Below the pieces are notes generated by a model. That model was not told the DNA's origin and did not search any database. It was given only the letters and a program-made list of their open reading frames with translations. DNA of 64,000 nucleotides from Plantago ovata (taxonomy: Eukaryota > Streptophyta > Magnoliopsida > Lamiales > Plantaginaceae), in NCBI GenBank assembly GCA_028274465.1, contig CM051458.1:84154085-84218084 (forward strand), given 5' to 3'. The first letter of the stretch is position 1; each line of letters begins with the position of its first letter. Shown here in pieces: positions 48,777 through 60,820 of the stretch. The translations under genes were made by a program, and so were the position numbers.

Positions 48777-50602
48777 CTATTGAGAAAGTAAATGTTGTTA
48801 TAAGATATCTACAAATAGTGTTAGCTGCTAGTATTATGTGCAGCATTTACCAAAAAAAGGTTGATGAAAACGTTACTCATCAAAGAATTCATCCGTAAAA
48901 TTAGATTAGTTTGTTGAAAAGAAGAATAATATTCTCTTGATCATGTTTAAATTTAACCGTACCTCATGATTTGCCTCTTGTGGATTACAGATTATAAGCC
49001 CAAAGTCAAATTACTTCAGTACGCACTAAAAAATAGCGATGACAATTTTTAACGAAATCGTTATATACAATATTAAAAAAGGTGCTACGTAGTACGTACG
49101 GTACAAGAATCTGAAAAATGATTTCTTGAATACATTGTATTACGTAGCTAGAATCTGATCAATGGTTATCCTTGAGGTTCAGGAGCTCGTGTTTCTGTTA
49201 CCTATTTGTTTTCTTTCCCTTTTTCAATTTGTGCTTCAACTTTTAATTTAATTTTGGCTGGACTGGGAAATAAAAAAATTATTAAAAAAAAAAAAAGAAG
49301 GCTTGTCGATAAGTACGTGAGGGTGATCGTAACAGTAGATTTGTATCGATATTGACAAGTGAAGACGTTAACTGCGTTCGTCCTTCGTCTGGCTCTCAAT
49401 ATTGGCACCACATACATATGGTGAGCAAACCCACGAGCTACCCTCGAGTGCGGGCGGATAAGACTCAATTCGTCTCGTGATTCTCAAGGTCTGAAGGTCC
49501 AGATATCATGATCTTTCGGATGGAAATCTTCTGAAATGGATTCTAGTGTTTTTTAGAAATTTTTTGAAACCGTCAAATTTTGTAATTACAAATGAGTGAT
49601 CCTAATAGTTTCTATCAAATTAGTATTATATGGAAAATTTTCTACAAATTAATGTCTATATATGTTTGGACTAAATTAACCTTATCTAATTAGAGAAATT
49701 TAATTAATATATAAAACTAATTTTCTAATATTTAGTCAATTTGTTGCATTGTTAGCTAGATTTTTTACATGTATCTAAATATTTGATTTATTGTAACTAT
49801 TATTAGGCCTTCTTTCTTCTTAGACACAATTTAGGTTTGGGTTCTTTCTTATCATAAGTTTCTTTTGCTTCTATATTAAAGCTTCAGCCATCACCAAAGG
49901 CTTCTCCACAATTCAATTCAAATTCAAGTATCTCCAAGGCTTTGAGAATCATTTAATGTATATGTAGGCTTTAGCTAATTCAAACCTCCCAACTTAATCA
50001 AGCATCCCATTATTTATAAATTTTCAAATTCAAACATCCCCAATATAATCTTATCATCGATCTATACAAGCATCCTACCATAATAAACCATGCATCGTAT
50101 TTATCTGAAGATTTTTTTTTTCATGTTGAAGTTGTATATTTCTTATTTAGCTTGAGAGATTGTATGTACCTCCCTTATCCCTAATCATAACAACAATATT
50201 AATCTATCATACCTAAAGAGAAATAAAACACCATTAGGTGAATAGTGAAACGGAGCAAATAATATATCCAGGCTGAAGAACAGATGAAAAGAATGGCAGA
50301 TTAGAGTTTATTTAAATAAAAAAAATAGACGAAGAAACTAACTTTGCTAAACTGTGAACCGGGGATTAAAAAAAAGGTTGTTGGTTATGTAGTAGTGATA
50401 CTTGACATTTTAGTCTAATTAACGTTGTTAGTTGGAGAAAATATAGCAAATTTAGTTAATCTAAATAATACTAAAATTAGCACATTCACCAAATTGAAAT
50501 AAAGTTTTCACTAATTTGTAAGAAAGATTTTAGATCACACTAATTTGATAGAAACTCTCAAAACTATCACCAATTTGTAACCATGATTTGACACTCTCTT
50601 GA
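48777..50602. other. AT-rich intergenic stretch
   Basis: No gene or complete repeat recognised. Confidence 0.5.
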
Positions 50603-50755
50603 ACCTAAACCACCTCTACAAACCTGAACCTTTGGAACCCTGAACCTCGTATAACATGAACCTCATGGACGTGACCCTGAAGCTCTTGACCCCGAACCTT
50701 TTAGAACCTGAACCTATTGAATCTGAACCTTTACAACCTGAACCTATTTTTAGAA
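50603..50755. repeat. Minisatellite of (AA)CCTGAACCT units
   Basis: Variants of ACCTGAACCT followed by a 6-10 nt spacer repeat about nine times at ~17-18 bp intervals. Open frames through it are not biological. Confidence 0.8.
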
Positions 50756-50911
50756 ATGAAGATGAATAATAAATCATTTATAAATTAATCACAACAATTG
50801 ATGACCAAATATATTTGCTAAAATATATATATATACACTTCATATATGACTACTCTACTATACTACTACTCGGGTGACTTGGTTCGATAAATTAAGTTCA
50901 AGTTTGATTTG

Positions 50912-51193
50912 TGTTGGAGAATTAATATAAATAACTAGATTCTGTTCCTCTTCAACAGCTTAAGCTTTTGGGAGAGTTGGAATTCTATCATGGTATCGGA
51001 GCCATCTCGCTCACGCCCACCTGTGTTCGAATCTTCCCGGTGACAAACTCCGCCCCTTATTAAATTTACACTCGATTGGCCTCCTCAAAGAGGTTAAAAC
51101 CGGCCACGAATATGGAGAAGTGTTGGAGAATTAATATATAGATTTCGTTCTTCCCCAACATCTTAAACTTTTGGAAAAGTTGAATTTATATCG
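50912..51193 (+). mobile_element. Complete TRIM (miniature LTR retrotransposon), 282 bp
   Basis: Left LTR 50912-50990 (79 bp) and right LTR 51121-51193 (73 bp) both start TGTTGGAGAATTAATATA. The left LTR ends ATCA, the right ATCG. Directly after the left LTR comes TGGTATCGGAGCC (50991-51003), an initiator Met-tRNA primer site. A purine tract (AATATGGAGAAG) precedes the right LTR. The flanking direct repeat ATTTG (50907-50911 and 51194-51198) shows integrase-mediated insertion. The 130-bp interior cannot code, so mobility needed proteins of another element. Confidence 0.93.
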
Positions 51194-51198
51194 ATTTG

Positions 51199-51540
51199 TT
51201 CAATACAATGTGTTTCATTGATTCGAACTCAAATCACATTTGGAGCTCAATTTTATAAGCCCCATCCAAAAATTCATGGACCATTTCATTTGGTCCATTC
51301 ACAATCTAAACCTATATTATTATTATTTTATTTTATTTTCATTTTATCACAGACTTGGTTTTTCTGTTTCCCTTCATATTTCATCATGAGTTCAATCAGA
51401 GTCTAAATTTTAACTAAATTTTTAAACGATTCAACCTGTGACTCAATATTCGCTGAACTTTAATGTTATTCGAATTTGAATCGAACCCCTATATATATAA
51501 CACATTATCTATATTACTATGGAGAATTCTCTGTTAAACA
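51199..51540. other. Intergenic stretch, no gene seen
   Basis: AT-rich; no feature recognised. Confidence 0.5.
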
Positions 51541-52190
51541 TGTTTATTTTAACGGTTAAAAATTATATTAATTACAATAAAAAGCATAAGTAATGCTCTT
51601 GAACTAATACAAAGACAACCGATACCAACAACTTCACCCAATTTAACCGTGATTCAACACCGGTCGTCACAACCAAACTCTGACCCAAACTCTCCACTAT
51701 AACCCAAAACCAAAGCATACAACCAAAATCTAACCGACACCTTAGACTAAGCATACAAACCAATACCTCATCGATTACATTGCCACTACTACCACAATTC
51801 CTTCAACTTTTATAGAACAGCGCCATAACCTCCCTACCATCCAACTGTTTCTATATCCTCACACTCATCAATATTTTCTCCATAAGGTGGTGCAGCGGTA
51901 AGGAGGTGGGTTACTGGAGAAGAGGTGCAAGGTTCGATCCCCAGCGGTGGTGGAGTTATAACGTTGGTTTAGGTGTGGAGAAATAATGCAGGTTTAGGTG
52001 GAAATTTGTATAGCATTAGTGTAGGATTAGTCGTAATATTTGTCGTTTCAAATTAAAAAAACCTCCAACAAAATTCAAAGCCTCCAAAAACCGTAAACCT
52101 TTACGTAACCAAATTTGTCCCGTATACTTCGGTTCCTTGAGCCACTTTTCCACCGCCATGACTACCGCTTTCATCTCAGTTAAAAATGTT
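51541..52190 (-). pseudogene. LINE remnant (RNase H part and 3' tail) interrupted by a SINE
   Basis: On the minus strand 52190-52070 gives the frame FLTEMKAVVMAVEKWLKEP, resembling the TE-x-x-A-x-x-A block of LINE RNase H. After the SINE the sequence runs to a tail (complement of 51545-51605) that matches the LINE tail at 37367-37450. The frame is closed in several places. Confidence 0.5.
51885..52062 (+). mobile_element. tRNA-derived SINE
   Basis: A-box-like GGTGGTGCAGCGGTAAGG (51887-51903), B-box GGTTCGATCC (51931-51940), body GTTGGTTTAGGTGTGG and a short A-rich end (52051-52061). About three quarters of positions match the minus-strand SINE at 14082-14262. It splits a LINE remnant; no clear target duplication. 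Confidence 0.78.
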
Positions 52191-52987
52191 AGAGCATGAA
52201 ATTTGACATGTTATGGTTCAGTCCAGTATCCAGGAACAAAGTGGTTGAGTATGTTTGACCAAGTATCGGCACTAGTAAATTCGTAATATGGATTAACGTC
52301 CAACTAATCATTTTTAACCTAGCTAGCTAGTCCAATATAATGTGCCACGCTTGTTAATAATTTGGACATTTGGTAGAATATATTATCCACCGTCAACTTT
52401 GTTTCTTATTTTTTCCTTTTTTTAATTTATAACGAATAAGGTTATAAGAATGTTCTCCGATCGTCACTGTTACTAATTGATTTTACAGGAAATTAGCTCA
52501 TTTTGATGCATATGTTGCGCTTCGATTAATCTTGTCATATACTAGTACTGTAGTTAATTACTCGGTTATTAAAATGAAGCTTTTGAATATAGTATATCCC
52601 AATACGTGTGCAGTATGACTGAAGACAAAGACATTAGACATGCATGTGCTAGCTACTAGATCTAGAAAAGATGCACTTGACATAGTAACGTGTTACCTGT
52701 ATCCATTTAATATCGCATACTATTAGTTATAAAAATGTACAACTAACACTTAAAAATAAGACTAATTTATTTTTTTAAAGATGGTTTAATGGTTTATAAC
52801 AAAAGTACCAACTTTATGAGTCACAGGGCGTTGGCAGTATTTGGAGCTACTATGTACGTATATTAAGAATTAAGTACGAAGTATTAATTTAAAAAAAGAT
52901 AAAGTACAACAACCTAATGAGTTTGATGAACCAATTAACGTGTTCAGTCCAAACACTGCGGTCAAAGATTTCACACTAATATATATA
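52191..52987. other. AT-rich intergenic stretch
   Basis: No gene or repeat recognised. Confidence 0.5.
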
Positions 52988-53195
52988 TGCTCATCCGTTT
53001 TTTTAAATTCTATACGTTTGATTTTGAATCAAAGTTTTAGAAGGTTTGTATAATGAGTGTAGTGTGTGTTTGTTTAGTGTCATAACTTACAATAAATTTG
53101 TGACTTGTGAGATAGATATTTGCCAAAATTATAAACGTATAGAATGTAAAAAACAGACAAAAATAGAATACGTATAAAATATCAAAGAATTTTCA
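52988..53195. mobile_element. MITE, second copy of the GTTTGTATAATGAGTG family
   Basis: Shares GTTTGTATAATGAGTGTAGT and TTAGTGTCATAACTTACAAT with 38130-38330; edges CTCATCCG and AAAAATAGAATACG are comparable. Confidence 0.6.
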
Positions 53196-53674
53196 ACGTT
53201 TAGTAAAATTGCTACTACGTTTAATAACCCCTTTTTATATAGCATAAGATTAATCTCTAAAAGCACGGCTTTTCCTCCGAAAATAAGTTGAGAAAGGTGT
53301 TTTTACTGGCTTATTTCTATTACTACCATTTTTAAGAGTCAATGAAAATAACAATGTCTCTATTGTTATGGATAATTATATAATAAGAATTTTCTCTTTA
53401 TTAGTCCCAGTTGTTAGCCACAAACTTATCTCTCTGATCGTATGTCTCTCTGATGCAGCGTACGTGATGAGAAAGGAAGAAAGAGACCAGAGTTTCGTTG
53501 ATTCATAGAATGCCGAAGCTTGATCAGAGTTGTGAGAAAATTCTCGATTTTTATTAAGCAAAAACTGAATGTATGTAAAACAATAACTAGCTATATATAG
53601 ACCTAAAAATAATAAGAAACTACGTAAGACTTCTAATCCTACAAGACAATATGAAACTAACTTGGTATTAAAAT
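53196..53674. other. Intergenic stretch, possible LTR remnant
   Basis: A TATA-like GCTATATATAGACC lies near 53590, but no retroelement boundary can be set. No gene seen. Confidence 0.4.
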
Positions 53675-53737
53675 TTAATATGGGGTGGAGTTTGTCTCCA
53701 AGGAGATTCGAACCCAGGTGGGCGTGAGCCAGATAGC
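53675..53737 (-). mobile_element. TRIM internal-region fragment
   Basis: On the minus strand GCTCACGCCCACCTGGGTTC, CGAATCTCC and GACAAACTCCACCCC followed by ATTAAATT match the interior of the TRIM at 50912 (about 50 of 60 positions). LTRs are not present. Confidence 0.7.
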
Positions 53738-54418
53738 TAACTAATAGTACGTATTCTAATTTGTTACCTTCCAGATAGATTTTAAAAATAATTTATTATT
53801 TATAAAATCTCTAGTAGCATCAGTAGTTATAGTAAAGTACTAGGTAGTAGTATAATAGTAGAACCACAACCTTTATACAAAATTATTTGAGCATGATCTA
53901 ACAATATCCGATCTTTTAACAATACTTACTTTACCACTATGATATGTTTTACTTTGTAAATTTGATGTCATTGGATAATGAATGTGATATTTCTCGCAAG
54001 TGTTCATCTTTAAAATATTGCTTTTGCTTTTGCTTTTACTATTAATTAACCAAAAATAAATAAAATATTATATATATAGTGATACATATAGATACACATA
54101 GAGTGTGTATCTTCAACAATGAGATAAAAACTCGTATTATATATGTGGTATAAAAAGTGGTTTGGAGATGAATATTATGAATAATCACACATAATTTAGT
54201 GAGATATTACTGTATTCAAATTATGTGTACATATTTTGAGGATTAGGAGCAACCACACTAGCCACCATTTAGAATAATTTCACCCTATAACCATTAAAAC
54301 TCCGATAGAAGGTTATCGAGAAATAGTCTCTTAACTAAGAATATTATGTACTAGATTTTTTCACACAGCTGGTAGCAACTGTCACAGTCATAGTCAATTG
54401 GTAGTACGAAGTAATATA
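53738..54418. other. AT-rich intergenic stretch
   Basis: No gene or repeat recognised. Confidence 0.5.
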
Positions 54419-54680
54419 TATTCCCTCTCTCCAGCTACAATTTATCCAATTTGACTTTTTTCGGTCAACAGCTTTCAACTTTGACTCCCGATTACTCTTA
54501 AACTATAATGGTAAACAATTTAACGAAATTATATTATGAAAATATAGAATTTAAAGTTTCATAATATAGTTTTATCAAATATTTTATCATCATAGTTTAA
54601 GAGTAATCGGGAGTCAAAGTTGAAAGTTGTTGACCGAAAAAAGTCAAAATGGGTAATTTATAGCGGGACAGATGGAGTTA
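54419..54680. mobile_element. Stowaway-type MITE
   Basis: Near-complete palindrome: the left block TTTCGGTCAACAGCTTTCAA and the right block TTGAAAGTTGTTGACCGAAA are complementary, as are ATTACTCTTAAACTATAATG-type inner blocks. Ends CCCTCTCTCC and GGGACAGATGGAG fit the Stowaway terminus. Confidence 0.9.
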
Positions 54681-56132
54681 ATCTATCATTCAAATAGTTT
54701 GTATGTTTGAAACTTGACATGGTGATTTTTTTATTATTATTATTTTTTTTGGCTTCTATAGCGACTTGAACACTCAAATTACATGTATCATAACAATGTC
54801 GCGATTCATGGTAGATGTTCTCCTCTAGTAGCCTAATTAGTTAATTTTAGCTTAAAAGAAAACCCTTTATTGAAGTGGATCCACTTTTTAAATGTACAAA
54901 AATCAACTGTTTCGCAAAGAAGAAATGGACCGGCACCCTTTTTATAGTTCATGGTCATGCAAATTGGCTTTGGCCATTATGAAGTACTCCTATACTATAT
55001 CATAAAATCATCTTCATATCCAATCCTCTTTGAAAGTAGTGCATCATTCATAAGCTTTAGCAAAAGACAGTCTGATATAATTTGCTCATCTTTTCCGAAC
55101 ACGTATTGAATGCCAAGAAAGAACAATAATTACATAGTCAAAATAGTCAATGAGTAAACACCCAACCAAATGATTATCCACGGTACTACATCCGGTCAAA
55201 GATAAACTTCAGAGCTGGTACAAGTTGCTAAACTACTGACTATATCAATTGCTTGCACCCAGCTGAAGCGATCATTTACCTGCATGGTCCCAGGTGGCAG
55301 CTGCCAAGGGTGTGGTAGGTCCTCCCCTCACTCCGACTAATATCCAAGCATATTATTCCGAGTCGATCTTCCATTGATTGAACCTAAGTACATTTCGGAT
55401 AAATACATAAACGAATCTCGATCCTGTAATTTGAATTAACTCCAACTTCGCGTATATTAGTTCCGGGTCGATTCACTATCAACCTAAACTTTTAACACTC
55501 ATTACTCCCAAGTTCCAATTTAAGCAATTGTGAGTATAATTTTATAATGGCGTGGGAACAAGTCTTGTGCACAATCTTTGAGTAGGTTTTCTTTTCAGTT
55601 TGAGGAAAGAAAAAAAAAAGATTGCATTTAATTTTTTTTAATTACAGACATATATCTCCAACCAAATTATAAGTTGAGACAAGCTAAAATATGCGAGCAT
55701 GTACGTATAGAAAAAATATGTTTCTAGATGTGCAATGCTCTCGATATTTTTTTTCTTTTTTTAATATCAAAAGATTAGAAAATGGTATGATTTGTGGAGT
55801 TACTGGTACATGCATTTTTAATCTAAAGCTGTTATGGCTGCTAGAAAACTTGTCGGTATTCCATAATCATTGCATCAAAGTCAATAATTAGACTTGGTAG
55901 TACTATAATTAAAATTAGTAATGCAACCACTAACTACGAATCAGATCATCAGTAGATATTCATGCAATTATCTTTAGTTTCTGGGTGGAGCTAGCACTGA
56001 AATAAAGAAAAAGGAATCAGGCTCCTTATGTTTGGAGAATAGATATTGTATCATAATAGAAATAAGGTGAAAAACTGTCCATGCAGTGTGGAGCATTGCT
56101 TTGGAATAAAAGCATACCAATACAATCTTACG
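54681..56132. other. AT-rich intergenic stretch
   Basis: No gene or complete repeat recognised. Confidence 0.5.
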
Positions 56133-56219
56133 AAACTTAAAATTGTTATGTACTTCCTCTTCCAATGTATGCCATTGAAAGAATTAATCTATCTATCTAC
56201 TTATACTTTAAAGAAGTAA

Positions 56220-57300
56220 GATTTCTAAGCATCTCCTTCAGCCACGTGTCATATTCCTATTGATTCTTATTTATTTCAATGCCACGTGTCCACTATTCAT
56301 CAATCTTCACTTCCTCACTCATATTAACCTTCTCAGATAGAAAACAAAAAGGAAAAATCAAACAACACGGACAACCAAATTTTATTTCAGCTTCTTTTCT
56401 TCAATTCAATCAAATCTACTATCATCCATCTCAATCTCTCCATAATTATCATTCTCGATCACCAATCAATTTCCTACACAATTATATTTTTCAACTCAAA
56501 TTCTAACCAAGATGAAGATGAAACTGAACCCAAGTCCCCGTGACTCACTATTAAAACTTAAAAGCCAAGCTTACGCTTAGGAATTGATTCATCAATTGAT
56601 CTAATTCAATTAATTTGTTTCAGCAATCTGGTTATAACTGGGAAAAGTCAGGACTCGAATGGGAGTTCTTATCTGTTTGTCTATCTGTGAGATCTTTTTA
56701 TCTCCAGTTTTATTCTTCTATAAAATCGATATTTTCTACCAATGATCTCAATCTATTGCAATGATCGATATAAAATGGAATACAAAAGTAAGTTTCATAT
56801 GGCAATTGGAGAATGATGCCAAATCCTCAGGGCCAGCTATATTGCCAATTCAAAAGTGAGAAGAAGATGAAATGTGACTTTTGCATGCAATTCATATGTG
56901 TAGCAACTATGGCTATCGGAGAAGAGGAAAGAATGACAAGGTTTAATGACATTAGTCTTTTCTTACCAAAAAGAAAGTTGTAACCTACACTACTTATTAT
57001 TCAATCTTTTTACCCATTTGACTTAGTGTTAGAATTTTAATTTCGGCATTCAATATTTAATTTATGTGGAATATCTTTCCTAAAATAAAATCAGAAATCT
57101 ATCGATCGTTCAATTATTTCGCAATTTTCTGTACGTATAAAATCAACATCTTTAAATGGATGATTGATTGATTATGGCATTGTTTCACCAAAATTTAAAA
57201 GTGTGAAAATAAAATTTTAAGAAATCTTTTAATAATAATTACAAATAAGTTGTAATGATATTATGTTGTATTATGTTGTATATTCTTTAATGATATTACA
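56220..57300 (+). other. Helitron left body, no recognised gene
   Basis: Contains a short frame from ATG 56511 (MKMKLNPSPRDSLLKLKSQA) and an acceptor-like TTTGTTTCAG near 56630. This could be a captured host fragment, but no homology is recognised. Confidence 0.35.
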
Positions 57301-58960
57301 AATAAGTTGTCGTCTGCGACGGGCTTATCCCATAATAATTTCAGAATGCTTATGTGATACTACATATTAATTCGCATGTTCAACTCATTTATTTCTCAAT
57401 GCTTTTAAAACATCAATGGGGATCACCAAGTTTATTCCAAAATAATTTAGAATACTAATTGTGTTTGACGAACCTATCCTGCAATGTATACGTATAAACA
57501 CTAAGTGCGTTCAACAGGTCTATTTCGCAATACTTTTGAACACTAAGTGTGTTTCATGAGTTTGATCTGCAATATTTTTGAACACGAAGTGCGTTAACGG
57601 GTCCATTCTGCAATAAAGAACACTAATTGCGTCGTCCGACAGGTCTATTATGCAATACTTTATAATACAAACTGTGTCCGACAAATGTTTTCCTCTATAC
57701 TTTTGAACAATAACTGCGTCTGACGGGTCTATTTTGAAATACTTTTATACACTAACTTCGTCCGACGACGGGTCTATTCCAATATCCTTTTGAACTCCAA
57801 CTGCACCCGTCGGGTCTATTCAACAAATCTTACTATAATTATGTATTACATGTCGATTTCGCAATAATTTTGAACACTAACTATGTATGACGGACCTATT
57901 CCGTAATACTTTTGAACACTAACCACGTCCGACCCGGATCTATTCCGCAATAATTCAAAACACTGACTACATATGACAGGTTTATTTCGCAATACTTTTG
58001 AGCTCTAACTACGTCCAACGGGTCTATTTAGCAAATCTTTTGAACACTAACTATGTATGACGGGTCTATTCCGCAATAATTTGGAACACTGACTACGTAT
58101 GACGGGCCTATTCCGATATACCTTTGAACGCTAAATGAGTTCGAGGGGTCTATATATTACACAATACTTTTGAACACTAAATTCGTTTGACAGGTCTATT
58201 TCATAATACAATTGAAGACTAACTGCGTTTGGTGGGTTTGTTCTGCATAACATTATCTACAATTGCATTAGATGGGTATGTTCCACAATACTTTTGAACG
58301 CCAACTACTTTCGACGGGTATGTTCCGTAATACTTTTGAATGCTAACTATGCTCGACGGGTATGTTCCACAATACTTTTGTACACTAAATCCGTTTGACG
58401 GGTCTATTTCGTAATACATTTGAAGACTAACTACGTGTGATGGGTTTGTTCCGCATAACATTATCTTTAATTGCATTAGACGGGTCTGTTCCACAATACT
58501 TTTGAATGCCAACTACTTTCGACGGGTATGTTCCACAATACTTTTGAACTCTATCTGCTTTCGACAGGTCTGTTTCACAATAATTTTGAAGAGTAATTGC
58601 GTCCAACGGGTTTATCCCGCAATACTTTTGAACACTAAGTATGTTACGGGTTTGCTCCGCAATATATTTGAACACTATCTGCTTTCAAAGGATCTGTTCC
58701 ACAATACTTTTGAAAATTAATTGTGTTCGACAAGTCTGTTCCGCAATATTTTTTAGCACTAACCGTGTTCTACGGATTCTTCCGCAATACTTTAGAACAT
58801 TATCTGCGTTAGACGGGTCTATTCCATATACTTTACGACACTGATCGATTGTGTTCGGCGAGTTTATTATGCAATACTTTAGGACACTAACTTCGTTCAA
58901 TGGGTCTATTATGTAATAATTTAGAACACTAAACTTTACTTATAAATCTATTCCGTGATA
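57300..58960. repeat. Degenerate tandem array, ~42-bp unit, about 35 copies
   Basis: The unit reads approximately CGACGGGTCTATTCCGCAATA followed by CTTTTGAACACTAACTACGT, at spacings of about 41-46 bp. Because 42 is a multiple of three, short minus-strand frames carry a 14-residue repeat (VQKYCGTYPSKVVG). The array occupies the right half of the Helitron and ends ~130 bp before the terminal hairpin. CpG sites vary as CG, TG or CA between copies. Confidence 0.9.
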
Positions 58961-59088
58961 TTTTAATTTTTTAAATATTGATCACATTTGATGTGATTGA
59001 TTCTACGATATTTTGTCAATAAAAAAAGAAAAGAACGATGTTTTTATTTTTATTGATCTTCATTTAATTATTTGCGAATTTACTATTT

Positions 59089-59107
59089 CCCGTCGAATTT
59101 CGACGGG
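59089..59107 (+). terminator. Helitron 3' terminal hairpin
   Basis: Nine-bp arms CCCGTCGAA and TTCGACGGG around a single T, seven bases before CTAG. It acts as the rolling-circle transposition terminator in Helitrons. Confidence 0.9.
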
Positions 59108-59118
59108 TTATTTGCTAG

Positions 59119-60772
59119 TTATATTAATAGGAATTTTCTTTGGAGTCCAACCAAAAACCATAAATGTCCCCCAAAGGTCAATTGGTCCTTAGTTTGTACC
59201 CCTAAGTCTAATGGGGATTAGGCATTAGGAACTTGTCTTTCTTAAATAAAGCTTTTTTGTTCAAATTATTGTGGAAATTAGTGATTAATCCTTCTTCCTT
59301 ATGGGCAACCTTATACAAACAGAAGTACTATAGTCAAAATGATCTTTGACATGCTCCTTGCTCTGGGGGTGTTAGTTGGCTTTGGAGAGGATTAATGAAT
59401 CTCAGACCCTTGTTTCAGCAACATTTGGCATGGGGGGTAGGTACAGGGGATAGAATTCAATTTTGGCAACATATTTGGTGTATGTCTGTACCTCTTGCTC
59501 AGTTGGTGCCAGTAGTTCCTCATGGTACAGAAAGGTTAATGGTCTGTCATTTCATCAATCAAAATAGGCAATGGGATACCTCAATGCTACATCATTTCCT
59601 TCCCCAAGATTTAGTTGACGGAATTCAAGGTATCCCATTGTCACTTTTGCCTCAGGAAGACATCCTTTTTTTTTTTGGAGGGGGGGGGGGGAGTTTTAAT
59701 GGTGTCTTCTCAGTTAAAAGTGCTTATCACACATTGTTAAATGCTAGTTTGGTTAGGCCAACTTGGCCTTGGGCCTGGATTTGGAAAATGCATGTGTTAC
59801 CAAGACAAAAGTTTTTCACTTGGATTTTGCTTCATGATAGATTGCTCACTCGTGCTAGAATGCATAAATTTAATATGATTACTGATCCTATCTGTCTTTT
59901 TTGCAAACAAGAACCAGAAACTAGTGTGCATCTTTTTCTTCTTTGTCCGGCTTTTCAATGGTTTAGGACTTGTTTTTTCCCACCATTACAGTTGCACACG
60001 TTCACAAGCCTTGGTCATCTGCTTTTTCATTTTCCAACTAACTCATCTTTTCAAATTCAGACAGTGATTGGGTGTTGGACTATTTGGAAGTTTCGAAATA
60101 AGACAATTTTCACTAGGGACTCCTTCACTCAGCAAAACATGCTTACCCTTGCTAAATCTCAATTGTTACACCATCCTCCAGTCACTGAGTCTATTAAAAT
60201 ACCAACTCCTTGTCATTTCATACCTCCTCCCCCGGGGGTTTACTGCTTGTTTACTGATGGTTGCAGGAATTGGGTGCGTTTTGACTGATCCACATGGCCA
60301 TTTTCTTCAAGGCATTGCCACATTTGTGGGCAAATGTGACAACCATACAACAGAACTATGGGCTATTAAAGCTGGCTTAGTGGCTGCAATAAATCTAAAT
60401 ATTTCATCCATTCTCATTAAAATTGATTCTCAGTATGCTCTTAATATCTTGTGCAGGAAGCTGGATCCTCCTCGACCAACTTGGACACTTGTGACTGAGA
60501 TCCACCAGCTTACGTTGAATTTTGGGACCATCTACATTCACAGCATCTATAGGGAGAAGAATACGGCTGCAGATATCCTCTCTAAAGTTGTCAGTAGTAG
60601 ATTTACGCATGACGTTGTAGCTCATCAGTTCGTCGTTGAGACACACTTAGTTACAACATGGACTTGGGACCTTTTGCCAACTTGGCTTGAAACTTGTTTT
60701 GTAATGGATATATTTGGGGTGACCACCCGACTTGTGGAAACGGCCCCTGATCAAACTCTGTATAGCCTCTAA
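59119..60772 (+). pseudogene. LINE ORF2 C-terminal part: zf-RVT and RNase H, frameshifted
   Basis: The stretch just right of the Helitron reads INRNFLWSPTKNHKCPPKVN and NWSLVCTPKSNG, the late RT/thumb block of plant LINEs, with several stops up to 59390. A frame from 59395 to 60288 carries WIWKMHVLPRQKFFTWILLHD and CLFCKQEPETSVHLFLLC (zf-RVT). RNase H starts there (CLFTDGC), shifts frame near 60265 and continues to 60772 with TTELWAIKAGLVAA, IKIDSQYAL and YREKNTAADILSK. A run of ten G at ~59683-59692 sits inside the first frame. The last catalytic blocks are preserved but the frame is broken, so no protein is made. Confidence 0.85.
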
Positions 60773-60820
60773 GAAGGAATAAAAGCTACTTCATAAAAAA
60801 AAAAAAACTTAAAATTGTTA

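Larger units (their letters stand above)
56188..59118 (+). mobile_element. Non-autonomous Helitron, ~2.9 kb
   Basis: The 5' end TCTATCTATCTACTTATAC follows a host A; because TCTA repeats, starts at 56188, 56192 or 56196 are equally possible. The 3' end has a hairpin of arms CCCGTCGAA and TTCGACGGG (59089-59107), seven bases and then CTAG (59115-59118) followed by host T. TC...CTRR ends, a subterminal hairpin, insertion between A and T and no target duplication are Helitron hallmarks. Two GCCACGTGTC motifs lie near the 5' end. No Rep/helicase gene is present, so it depends on proteins in trans. Removing it restores the LINE reading frame, confirming both ends. Confidence 0.92.
56149..60804 (+). 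mobile_element. 5'-truncated LINE split by a Helitron, with target duplication
   Basis: The direct repeat AAACTTAAAATTGTTA lies at 56133-56148 and again at 60805-60820, immediately after a poly(A) tail (from ~60795); the leading AAA may belong to the tail. This fixes a LINE insertion whose own sequence is ~1.7 kb once the Helitron (56188-59118) is removed. It begins late in ORF2 RT and includes zf-RVT, RNase H, a short 3' UTR and the tail. Confidence 0.88.

Noticed and set aside
58219-58900. Minus-strand frames with 14-residue repeats (YCGTYPS) that look like a repeat protein
   Set aside because: They follow the 42-bp minisatellite; stops are scattered and no start or promoter is evident.
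57300-58960. CRISPR-like regular repeats
   Set aside because: Units are directly adjacent and degenerate with no unique spacers, in a plant Helitron.
59683-59692. Run of ten G as a quadruplex
   Set aside because: A single homopolymer inside a dead LINE; length may be a sequencing artefact.
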